Below, piece by piece: positions 1-5,863 of a DNA stretch of 6,957 bases. The DNA comes from Alphaproteobacteria bacterium (GTDB lineage Bacteria; Pseudomonadota; Alphaproteobacteria; ATCC43930; CGMCC-115725). Position numbers and translations under genes: made by a program. Each line of letters starts with the position of its first letter. The stretch's first letter is position 1. The stretch lies in the NCBI GenBank assembly GCA_030037055.1, contig JASHRZ010000648.1, forward strand, positions 1 to 6,957, read 5' to 3'. Under the pieces are notes generated by a model. It saw nothing but the letters and a program-made list of their open reading frames with translations. It made no database searches and was not told the origin of the DNA.

Positions 1-127
1 TCTTTCGCGTGACGCCGGCCGTCGCTGCGGGCGGCGTCGTTTGGGCCGACGCATCGGCGGCAACAAGCTCCGCGATCCCGCAGAGCGCGCAAGACGCAAA
101 GCCCGCGAATTCTCGTCGAGTCAGCAT
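1..127 (-). CDS. Tat-exported protein, probably a small cupin (N-terminus only)
   Basis: Only the first 42 codons are visible; the gene runs off the left edge. The ATG at 127-125 follows a strong GGGAGGAAG ribosome-binding site. The protein opens MLTRREF, a twin-arginine export motif, followed by a hydrophobic stretch with two cysteines (ASCALCG, about residues 11-17) and an ADASAQ signal-peptidase site near residues 25-30. The mature part begins with a Thr/Pro/Ala-rich linker and then GVTRK. This opening resembles periplasmic single-domain cupins that I recall from Bradyrhizobium, but no cupin core (histidine/glutamate metal site) lies inside the window, so the family is an inference from the leader alone. 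Export by the Tat system to the periplasm is well supported. It is transcribed away from the rest of the window, and its promoter must lie in 128-426. Confidence 0.6.
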   Translation of the reverse strand, partial: MLTRREFAGFASCALCGIAELVAADASAQTTPPAATAGVTRK

Positions 128-426
128 AACTTCCTCCCTGCCCACGTCCGACTCACCACAGCTCGGACTCCTCGGACGCGCATCCTAAGTCTTTGACGAC
201 CGGCTCCGCAACATGGGGATCACTCGACCTCGCCGACCCTGAGCGGCGCTCACTCGTGTCGCATCGTCGGATGTCCCGCTGCCGATACGGCTCGCGCGCC
301 GCGGCAAAACGACTTCGGAGGATTGAAGAGAGCCCGTGACTGTTTCCAATATATTGCTCCGGCTCCCCAGCGCTGCAATATTTTGGAAGACTCGTCATCG
401 GCCCGGGGTTGTCCGAAGGGAGTCGG
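128..426. other. Intergenic spacer between divergent genes
   Basis: This spacer separates the minus-strand exported protein from the plus-strand GH13 remnant, so it should have held promoters for both. I see no convincing gene in it. The open frames crossing it have no good start signal and resemble no family. A GGAGG at 317-321 is not followed by a suitably placed start codon. The one clear structure is the AT-rich inverted repeat at 344-388. Confidence 0.6.
344..388. repeat. Imperfect inverted repeat, 14-bp arms, 17-bp loop
   Basis: The left arm TTCCAATATATTGC (344-357) pairs with the right arm GCAATATTTTGGAA (375-388) at 13 of 14 positions, leaving a 17-base loop. The arms are AT-rich, unlike the GC-rich surroundings. 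It ends 38 bases before the ATG of the GH13 remnant. It could be an operator, a transcript hairpin or a relic of a mobile element end. No T-run follows the right arm, so an intrinsic terminator is unlikely. Confidence 0.55.
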
Positions 427-998
427 ATGAGCGTCCAGTTCCAATTCGTCGACCACATCACGCCGATGGACGCTACGCTGGTGCGGGGCGGCGCGACCTT
501 CCGGACTTGGGCGCCCCCCGCGCAGAATGTCTATGTGCTGACCGGCAATGCCTGGCCGAAGCCTTGACTGCGGGCAGGGCGCCAAACCCGGCGATCGATT
601 GACGCCGCTCGGCGACGAGACCTGGGCCGGCTTTCTCTCCGCTTCATGCAGGACCTCGTCGCGCTGAGACGGCGGGAGCGGACCTTGCGCGCCGAAGGCG
701 TGCGCGTCTCGCGCGTCAACGATTTCGACCGCGCTGGGTCGCCGACGGTAGCCCGGGTCAGGACGTTCTGGCGGTCGTCAGCTTCGATGAAAAGCCGAAA
801 TCGGGCTACGTCATCGGCTTGCCCCGGAGCGGCAGATGGGTGGAGCTCCAACAGCGACTTCTATTACGGCTTTTCCAATCCCGCCATGGTCGGCAACGCT
901 GGCGCCCTTTATGCGGGCGGCCCGGTGATCGAGGCTTCGCGCAGTCGGCCGCGATCACCATCCCGGCCAACGGCGCGCTGTCCTTGAAAGGCGAATAG
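427..998 (+). pseudogene. Decayed GH13 alpha-amylase / branching-enzyme-like gene
   Basis: This is the wreck of an alpha-amylase family (GH13) gene, related to the glycogen branching / maltooligosyltrehalose hydrolase group, which acts on alpha-glucans. It starts MSVQFQFVDHITP at 427, behind GGGAGTCGG, and reads through GGATFRTWAPPAQNVYVL, the N-terminal carbohydrate-binding domain typical of these enzymes. Pieces of the family then follow in changing frames: LAEALTAGRAPNPAID (about 549-596), LTPLGDETWAGFLS (599-640), FMQDLVALRRRERTLRAEG (643 on), RWVADGSPGQDVLAVVSFDE (732 on), NSDFYYGFSNPAMVGNAGA (850 on) and FAQSAAITIPANGALSLKGE, ending at the stop at 996-998. At about 640 the text jumps from near residue 70 of the family to its C-terminal beta domain, so the whole catalytic barrel (roughly 400 residues) is missing. 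Six frame changes are visible. It cannot make an enzyme. Identification is from remembered family sequence and is strong because both ends match. Confidence 0.88.
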
Positions 999-1131
999 CC
1001 AGGAATCGGTTCAGTCGCGGGACAAGGCCCGCTTCCGTTCCGAATGTCTCACCATCATCGGGGCCGGCGTAACGGCTTGGCAGGCGGCCAACCGTCCAAC
1101 GGATCAAGCGCGGGCACAAGAGCAGAAGTAG
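988..1131 (+). other. Open 47-codon stretch without a start, possible gene tail
   Basis: Directly overlapping the end of the GH13 remnant is a frame open from the codon after the TGA at 985-987 to the TAG at 1129-1131. It reads in part RFRSECLTIIGAGVTAWQAA and ends DQARAQEQK. It has no plausible start codon or ribosome-binding site. The composition looks protein-like and the end resembles a natural C-terminus, so it may be the tail of another broken gene joined here. I do not recognise the family, and a chance open frame in GC-rich DNA is equally possible. Confidence 0.2.
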
Positions 1132-1329
1132 CATGGGCCATCCCGTGCTTCCCAGTTCGCCCAGGACGGGCTTTCGGCGCGTCGAGCCATCCTCGGCGGT
1201 GCGACGGCCCGGTATCCCGTGCGCTCATGCCGTCTCCAGCGGAGCGGCGCAGCCGCCGGCCGCGTTCTTTGCTATTCTGAATCGCGCCGGGAACCGGTCA
1301 CTGCAGCGACGGAACGGGAGGAAGCGACG
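999..1329. other. Spacer upstream of the three-gene unit
   Basis: These 331 bases lie between the GH13 remnant and the aldolase/thiolase-fold gene. Apart from the doubtful open stretch ending at 1131 I see no gene. The promoter of the downstream unit should be here. A TATTCT at 1273-1278 could be a -10 box but has no recognisable -35 partner, so I do not call a promoter. The GGGAGGAAG at 1316-1324 is the ribosome-binding site of the next gene. Confidence 0.5.
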
Positions 1330-2586
1330 GTGTCCTTGACCAGCGACATTGATACGACCAGCCCCAAATATCTGCGGGACAAATACGCAATCGTCGGCGT
1401 CGGAGAAACGGCGTACATGCGAGGCTCGGGCAAAACGACGCGCGCGCTGGCCACATGGGCCGTTCGGAACGCCATCGAGGATTCGGGCCTCAGGCCTGCC
1501 GACGTCGACGGCATGTTGTCCTACCAATCCGGCGATTCGACCTTCTCCCCCTTCGTTGCCGGCGATTTGGGAATCCGCCTCAACTTCTACATGGACGTGT
1601 TCGGTGGCGGGTCGTCCACCGAGGCGCTCGTCGGCATGGCCATGGGACTGATCGAGGCCGGCATGTGCAAGGTCGTGGCGATCTTCCGGGCAATGAACGG
1701 CTACTCGCAGGTCCGGATCGGCGGCACCGGCGTGCGCGCCGCGGCGCCGGTATCGGGCGACATGCTGCACAGCCGGGCCTATGGCTGGCAGAGCGCCGGA
1801 CAAATGTTCAGCCCGACGTTCATGCGCCACATGCACGACTACGGGACCCGTCCCGAACAGGTAGCGGCCGTCAAGGCGATCCACAGCGAGCACGCTTCGA
1901 ACAACCCGAAGGCGTACTACAAGCAGCGGGTGACGGTAGCCGACGTGCTGGCAAGCCGCATGATCTGCAAGCCTCTCCATCTTCTCGACTGCTGCGTCGA
2001 GACCGACAACGGCAACGCCATCGTCGTGACCAGCGCCGACCGTGCGCGCGACGGTCGCCATTCGCCGGTCCTGATCCGCGGCGTGGTCGGCCGGTGCAGC
2101 AAGCCTCGTCTCGACATGCATTACCAGCATGGACCGATCTCCACCGTCGCCGGCCGCTATGCGCGCGAAATCCTCTGGCCCAATTCAGGCGTCGGTCCCG
2201 AAGAAATCGACGTCACCGGCTCTTATGACGCGTTCACCTTCACCACGATGCTTCAACTCGAGGATTACGGCTTCTGCAAAAAGGGCGAAGGCGGCGAATA
2301 CGTCAGCGATGGCACCATCCGGTTGGGCGGCAGGCGCCCCAACAACACGAGCGGCGGCCATCTCTGCGAGGGATATACTCACGGCATCAATATGGTGATC
2401 GAGAATGTCCGCCAGCTCCGCAACGACGTGGACGACTCCTGCCCCCTCGCATCGGACGGCACGCGGCGGCACACCTACGACTACCGCGAGGGCGGCTGCC
2501 GTCAGGTCAGGGACGTCGAGGTCGCGGCCAATCTCGGCTGGGCGATGCCGGGTACCGGCTCGGCCATGGTCATGCGGCGGGGCTGA
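1330..2586 (+). CDS. Thiolase-fold protein, Ltp2-like CoA-thioester aldolase
   Basis: This 418-residue protein belongs to the thiolase superfamily, in the SCP2-thiolase/Ltp2 branch. The GTG start at 1330 is chosen because GGGAGGAAG (1316-1324) sits at ideal spacing and the family homology begins just after (KYAIVGVGET, residues 17-26). Conserved blocks are GLRPADVDGML (about 57-67), DVFGGGSSTEAL (89-100), LLDCCVETDNGNA, GSYDAF (297-302) and SGGHLCEGYTHG (341-352). In true thiolases the second block holds the nucleophilic cysteine; here it is glycine (about G93). The histidine of the SCP2-type HDCF motif is Tyr299 (YDAF), the GHP histidine is Tyr349 (EGYTHG), and the C-terminal catalytic cysteine is absent (AMPGTGSAM). 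This is the pattern of Ltp2, the aldolase that cleaves the steroid side-chain CoA ester to a ketone and propionyl-CoA. I therefore infer retro-aldol cleavage of a beta-hydroxyacyl-CoA, or the reverse, rather than thiolysis. The substrate is unknown. The DUF35 gene 22 bases downstream is the expected partner. Confidence 0.85.
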   Translation: MSLTSDIDTTSPKYLRDKYAIVGVGETAYMRGSGKTTRALATWAVRNAIEDSGLRPADVDGMLSYQSGDSTFSPFVAGDLGIRLNFYMDVFGGGSSTEALVGMAMGLIEAGMCKVVAIFRAMNGYSQVRIGGTGVRAAAPVSGDMLHSRAYGWQSAGQMFSPTFMRHMHDYGTRPEQVAAVKAIHSEHASNNPKAYYKQRVTVADVLASRMICKPLHLLDCCVETDNGNAIVVTSADRARDGRHSPVLIRGVVGRCSKPRLDMHYQHGPISTVAGRYAREILWPNSGVGPEEIDVTGSYDAFTFTTMLQLEDYGFCKKGEGGEYVSDGTIRLGGRRPNNTSGGHLCEGYTHGINMVIENVRQLRNDVDDSCPLASDGTRRHTYDYREGGCRQVRDVEVAANLGWAMPGTGSAMVMRRG

Positions 2587-2608
2587 GGCGAGCGAGGGGG
2601 ACGGAAAG

Positions 2609-3130
2609 ATGACGATCAAGGCCCAATACCTCGGCATGCCGCTCGACATCAGCGAGCTCGACGCCGAGAACCTGGAATATTTCCGCTATTGCGCCGGACA
2701 CGCGTTTCACCTTCAGGCCTGCACGGCCTGCGGGCTCTTGCGCTACCCGCCGACCACGGCGTGTCCCTGGTGTGCCGATCCCGGTGCGCGCTGGACCCCG
2801 GTCGAGGGAAGCGGCACGGTGCATTCCTACACCGAGGTCCACCACGCCATCCAGCCGGCTTTCCGCGACCATGTTCCCTATCTTGTCCTGCTCGTAGACC
2901 TCGACACTCAAAAAGGCGTGCCGACCGCCGAGGAGGCGCTGCGCGTCGTCGGCAATCTTACGACACCGGAGGGCCGGCTCGCGCCGCCGGAGCTCGTGCG
3001 CAAGATCGGCATCGGCACGCGTGTGCGCATGGTGTTCACGGACATCGCTCCCGGTCTCGCCCTGCCGCAGTGGACCTTCGACGCGGCCGCGCGGCAGCCT
3101 GCTGCGGTCTGGCGCTATCCGGAAGACTAG
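2609..3130 (+). CDS. DUF35 zinc-ribbon/OB-fold protein, partner of the thiolase-fold protein
   Basis: This 173-residue protein has the standard DUF35 plan. A short N-terminal helix region (LDAENLEYFRYC, residues 17-28) is followed by a rubredoxin-like zinc ribbon with four cysteines (C38-x2-C41 and C52-x2-C55), then an OB-fold (SGTVHSYTEVHH, PYLVLLVDLD, GTRVRMVF, about 70-150). Free-standing DUF35 proteins have no known catalysis of their own; in archaeal HMG-CoA synthesis, in BbsA/BbsB and in Ltp2-ChsH2 they bind a thiolase-fold enzyme and help hold CoA. The ATG at 2609 follows AGGGGG (2595-2600) at about 8 bases and lies 22 bases after the upstream stop, so the two are very probably co-transcribed and form one complex. 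In steroid degraders the DUF35 domain is fused to a MaoC hydratase (ChsH2); here it stands alone. Family assignment is firm; the partnership is inferred from context. Confidence 0.9.
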   Translation: MTIKAQYLGMPLDISELDAENLEYFRYCAGHAFHLQACTACGLLRYPPTTACPWCADPGARWTPVEGSGTVHSYTEVHHAIQPAFRDHVPYLVLLVDLDTQKGVPTAEEALRVVGNLTTPEGRLAPPELVRKIGIGTRVRMVFTDIAPGLALPQWTFDAAARQPAAVWRYPED

Positions 3131-3196
3131 TTGACGCGGAACGCTCGCCCAGGCTCGCGCTCGTGCGAAGTCCGGGCGATGGGAGGAGGAACTTCG

Positions 3197-4408
3197 GTGG
3201 CCAAGCCAGGTGTTTTCGACGGGCTCAAGGTGCTCGATGCCGCGAGCTTCATCGCGGCGCCGGCCGCGGCCACGGTCATGGCCGATTTCGGCGCCGACGT
3301 GATCAAGATCGAACCCCCCGGCGAGGGCGACGCCTACCGCAACATTTCTTTCCAGCCCGGCATGCCCGTCGGCGACACGAACTACTGCTGGACGGTCGAC
3401 GACCGCAACAAACGCAGCCTGGCCCTCGATCTCAAGCATCCGGCGGCGCGGCAGGTCGTCCACGATCTCGTCGCAGGCGCCGATGTGTTCATCACAAACT
3501 ATCCGCCGCCGGTCCGGCGTCGCCTCGGCATCTCATTCGACCAGCTCTCGCACATCAACGAGCGGCTCATTTACGCCTCACTCTCCGCTTATGGCGAGCA
3601 TGGCGACGAGGCGAACAAGCCGGGTTTCGACTCCACGGCATGGTGGGCGCGCTCGGGCCTGATGGACCTGGTGCGACCCGAGGCGCAGAGCTTGCCGGCG
3701 CGTTCGGTCCCCGGCATGGGCGACCACCCCACGGCGCTGGCTCTTTACGGCGCAATCGTGACCGCACTCTTTCATCGCGAGCGCACCGGAAAGGGTGCTT
3801 ATGTCGGCACTTCGCTGATGGCGAACGGCGTCTGGGCGAACGCCTGCTTCATCCAGGCGGGACTCGACGGCGCTCGCTTCGTATCCCGCCCGCCGCGCAC
3901 GCAAGCCCTCAATGCGCTCTCGAACCACTACCGCTGCCGGGACGACCGCTGGCTCATTCTGGCGGTCAGCGTCGCTCAGGACGCGAAGCTCTGGCCGCTC
4001 TTCGCCGAGACCATCGGACGACCGGACCTCGCCGCAAACCCGCTCTTTGAGGACCGCGCCTCGAGGCTCGAGAACGCCGGCGCACTGGTCGCGCTGCTGG
4101 ACGAGATCTTTCTGCTGCGCGACGGCGAGGAATGGACGCGTCTTCTTGAATCGAAGGGCTTTGCGGTGGCGCTCGTCGCCCGGCCGAGCGAAGCCCCGCA
4201 CGACCGACAAATGCACCAGAATGGCGTGATCGTGCCGCTGAAGGGCGGAGGCCACACGGTAAGCACCCCGTTTTGGCTGGCGGGCATGGAAAAGGCGGCC
4301 GCTGCGCCGGCCCCCAAGCTCGGCGAGCACAGCGATGCCATCTTGCAAGAGCGTGGGATCACAGCGGAAAAGATCGCCGAACTCCGAGCTCGAGGAGTCA
4401 TTGCCTGA
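3197..4408 (+). CDS. Class III (CaiB/BaiF) CoA-transferase
   Basis: This 403-residue protein is a complete CaiB/BaiF family member, which moves CoA between carboxylic acids through an aspartyl-CoA intermediate. The N-terminal signature FDGLKVLDAAS (7-17), ADFGADVIKIEPPGEGD (29-45) and the DDRNKRSLALDL block (68-79) are typical. GMGDHPTALALYG follows, with Asp176 as the likely nucleophile (equivalent to Asp169 of formyl-CoA transferase). GKGAYVGTSL and the C-terminal lobe are present. I prefer the GTG at 3197, which has GGGAGGAGGAAC (3181-3192) just upstream. An in-frame ATG at 3179 would place that ribosome-binding site inside the gene, and a TTG at 3131 abuts the previous stop. It is third in the unit, 66 bases after the DUF35 gene. 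It probably charges the pathway acid with CoA or recycles CoA from a product. Some relatives are acyl-CoA racemases, and the sequence alone cannot decide. Confidence 0.92.
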   Translation: MAKPGVFDGLKVLDAASFIAAPAAATVMADFGADVIKIEPPGEGDAYRNISFQPGMPVGDTNYCWTVDDRNKRSLALDLKHPAARQVVHDLVAGADVFITNYPPPVRRRLGISFDQLSHINERLIYASLSAYGEHGDEANKPGFDSTAWWARSGLMDLVRPEAQSLPARSVPGMGDHPTALALYGAIVTALFHRERTGKGAYVGTSLMANGVWANACFIQAGLDGARFVSRPPRTQALNALSNHYRCRDDRWLILAVSVAQDAKLWPLFAETIGRPDLAANPLFEDRASRLENAGALVALLDEIFLLRDGEEWTRLLESKGFAVALVARPSEAPHDRQMHQNGVIVPLKGGGHTVSTPFWLAGMEKAAAAPAPKLGEHSDAILQERGITAEKIAELRARGVIA

Positions 4409-4601
4409 CGCTGGAGCGGGCAGACTGACAGCCTCGTTCCGGGATATCGCCGAGATCGAACGCGCCTCGGATCAGAGCGGCCTTGCCGGCGGCGGTATGG
4501 CCCTTGACCCGTCTGCGACATGAGCGGGCCTATTTGCGCATGACGCCTAACGAAAAGTGATAGCATCAAAAGGCTCGATCAGCTTCGGCGGGAGAGAGCC
4601 T

Positions 4602-4787
4602 ATACGGCGGCGCAAGTTTGCCACGTTTGTCGCTGGCGCGGCTGTTACATGGCCGTTCGCCGCGACCGCGCAGGAAGCGGGGCGGACCTATCGCCTCAGT
4701 GTCTTACAGTCTGATCCGCGTGATTCGCCTATAGCTATTGCTCTGTTAGACGAACTGCGCCGCGGCGGCTTCATTGAGGGTGACCTC
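4602..4787 (+). pseudogene. Truncated ABC transporter substrate-binding protein (start lost)
   Basis: About 60 codons survive from the N-terminus of a periplasmic substrate-binding protein of the ABC_sub_bind type. The leader RRRKFATFVAGAAVTWPFA, with ATAQ at its end, is the typical twin-arginine signal peptide. It is followed by RTYRLSVLQSDPRDSP and LLDELRRGGFIEG, the first strand and helix of the binding domain. The family normally starts MRRR; here the expected ATG at 4602-4604 reads ATA, although a GGGAGAGAG ribosome-binding site is still in place just upstream. After FIEG the family resemblance stops near 4787, while the frame stays open by chance to 4895. The intact protein is about 320-330 residues, so some 80% is missing. 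The break is where the opposite-strand cyclase fragment begins. A GTG at 4557 could in principle start translation, but the product would be a useless fragment. Confidence 0.75.
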
Positions 4788-5412
4788 CCGCACACCGATC
4801 CCCTCGGTCGCTTTGACCGGTTCCGACCGGAACATTCCTTCGGGCGTCTGGCCGTCGGGCGTCATCCGATAGACGAAGTGGCAGTCGGACGGTGAGAGAT
4901 CCCGAGGTTCAAAGGCGATGGGGCCAATGGCCGGCGACACCGTGAACGCGACGGCGATGGACTCGTCGAGCTCGTAATCGCATCGGCACATGGGGCATCG
5001 GCACATGGGGCAGTGATACCGGTTGCCGACCCGCAGGCTTTCGACCACGCAGGCGCACATGGGCAGAGCAGGAGCCAGTCCATCTCGAAGAGCCCGTGGG
5101 CCGTGCCGTGGAGAAAGAGGTCAACCGCCTCGGTCTCGAGGACTCCGCGCTCCCTGGCGAACTGCATCGGATTGATACGAAACAGCGCCGCGTCATCGCC
5201 AGACCGGATATGAGCCTCAAGGCGCGACATGACGCGCGGACTCCATGCCCGCGCTGCCTCGAGCGCGGCGAAGCACCCTTTTCCCTCGAACAGCAAGGCA
5301 AAGGTATGGCCCGAGAACCCTATTGGCCGCAGGTCCTCACACGATGCCAGCAGTGTCGGTGCGTGCACAGTGCTAGTTCGAGAGAAACGAGCTTCACGTT
5401 TCCGTCGGTCAT
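4788..5412 (-). pseudogene. Truncated, frameshifted DUF5939 adenylate/guanylate cyclase fragment
   Basis: The reverse strand holds part of a DUF5939 domain, found ahead of class III nucleotide cyclase domains in alphaproteobacteria. From about 5370 it reads PIGFSGHTFALLFEG, then SRLEAHIRSGDDAALFRINP, FARERGVLETEAVDLFLHG and GLFEMDWLLLCP. A one-base loss near 5061 shifts the frame, and it continues MCACVVESLRVGNRYHCPMC, ELDESIAVAFTVSPAIGPIAF and YRMTPDGQTPEGMF. A second shift near 5370 probably separates it from a possible start at 5412 (MTDGNVKLVSLEL), which is uncertain. The cysteine pairs form a zinc-ribbon-like insert, one pair of which is duplicated (see 4981-5010). Resemblance ends at about 4788, before any cyclase catalytic domain, so the fragment cannot make cyclic nucleotides. 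The longer open reading frame crossing this region on the same strand is open by chance upstream of 5400. Confidence 0.75.
4981..5010. repeat. Perfect 15-bp tandem duplication inside the cyclase remnant
   Basis: The unit CATCGGCACATGGGG occurs twice without a gap, at 4981-4995 and 4996-5010. On the minus strand each copy encodes one Cys-Pro-Met-Cys-Arg block, so the duplication keeps the frame and doubles the second cysteine pair of the zinc-ribbon-like motif. Relatives as I remember them have one such pair, so this is most likely a slippage duplication specific to this copy. Confidence 0.9.
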
Positions 5413-5863
5413 GTGCTGATGTCGGCTTCCGGCACGAAGCCACGGCACTGCGAGCGAGCGGACGTTTGCGCGGTCGTATGAAGAGCGGCCGTGCATTGTA
5501 GCCCCGATCGGCCCGATCGTGCCGGCAGCCGCTCGGTGGATCGGGTTCGCAGCACGGACGAGGAGGCAAGCGCAAATCCGTCACGCCACGGCAGGGGTCG
5601 GCGTTCGACGCCGACTCACAAGCAGCTGAAGGCCGAGCGGGCGAAAGGAGCGGGCGTACCCAGTATGGCTCGCTTGCTTGGCCTCGAGGCTGGGACTGTC
5701 TGTCGCCGCTACGCCGCAAGAGCGGTACCGTGCTAAAATCTGATCGTCCGCCAAGAAGCATGTTGATCACACCGACGCGCGGCGGTTGGCGGCGCAGGCC
5801 TCAAGGAAAGTAGCGGGCGGACCGCCTTGGGCGCCGACGGTGTCTTTCCGGGAGGAAGACGCG
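5413..5863. other. Mostly gene-free stretch with one recombinase-like fragment
   Basis: Between the cyclase remnant and the GYD gene only the HTH-like tail at 5591-5736 is suggestive. The rest shows no family resemblance in any frame and no tRNA or clear hairpin. The promoter of the GYD gene should lie in 5737-5850, but I cannot point to -35/-10 boxes. Confidence 0.5.
5591..5736 (+). pseudogene. Probable C-terminal tail of a serine recombinase (resolvase) gene
   Basis: The frame ending at the TAA at 5734-5736 reads GRGRRSTPTHKQLKAERAKG and then AGVPSMARLLGLEAGTVCR. This looks like the helix-turn-helix at the end of resolvase/invertase family recombinases: a GRP-like linker, a first helix with alternating Lys/Ala/Glu, then the turn and the recognition helix ending in GTV-x-R. 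The N-terminal catalytic domain (serine nucleophile, arginine cluster) is not found upstream; 5413-5590 shows nothing recognisable. If the reading is right, it is what remains of a mobile element among the other debris. It could also be a short free HTH protein, but no start codon with a ribosome-binding site supports that. Confidence 0.4.

Noticed and set aside
1273..1278. TATTCT as the -10 box of the three-gene unit
   Set aside because: No -35-like hexamer lies 16-18 bases upstream, and a single hexamer is too weak to call.
1225..2130. A 301-codon open frame on the minus strand opposite the thiolase-fold gene
   Set aside because: It is a mirror frame caused by high GC at third codon positions. 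Its translation resembles no family, and the plus strand encodes a clear conserved protein.
1330..2586. Annotation as a genuine acetyl-CoA acetyltransferase (thiolase)
   Set aside because: Both catalytic cysteines and the two active-site histidines of thiolases are replaced, so thiolysis is not expected.
3131..3196. Longer CoA-transferase start (TTG at 3131 or ATG at 3179)
   Set aside because: The best ribosome-binding site lies at 3181-3192, after both candidates and just ahead of the GTG at 3197, and family homology begins right after that GTG.
2689..4050. A 453-codon plus-strand open frame across the DUF35 and CoA-transferase genes
   Set aside because: It overlaps two well-supported genes in another frame, is extremely Arg/Ala/Pro-rich and shows no family motifs.
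4862..5770. A 302-codon minus-strand frame as one intact gene
   Set aside because: Only the middle part resembles the DUF5939 domain; the upstream third is low-complexity chance sequence, and the true family sequence leaves this frame at about 5061.
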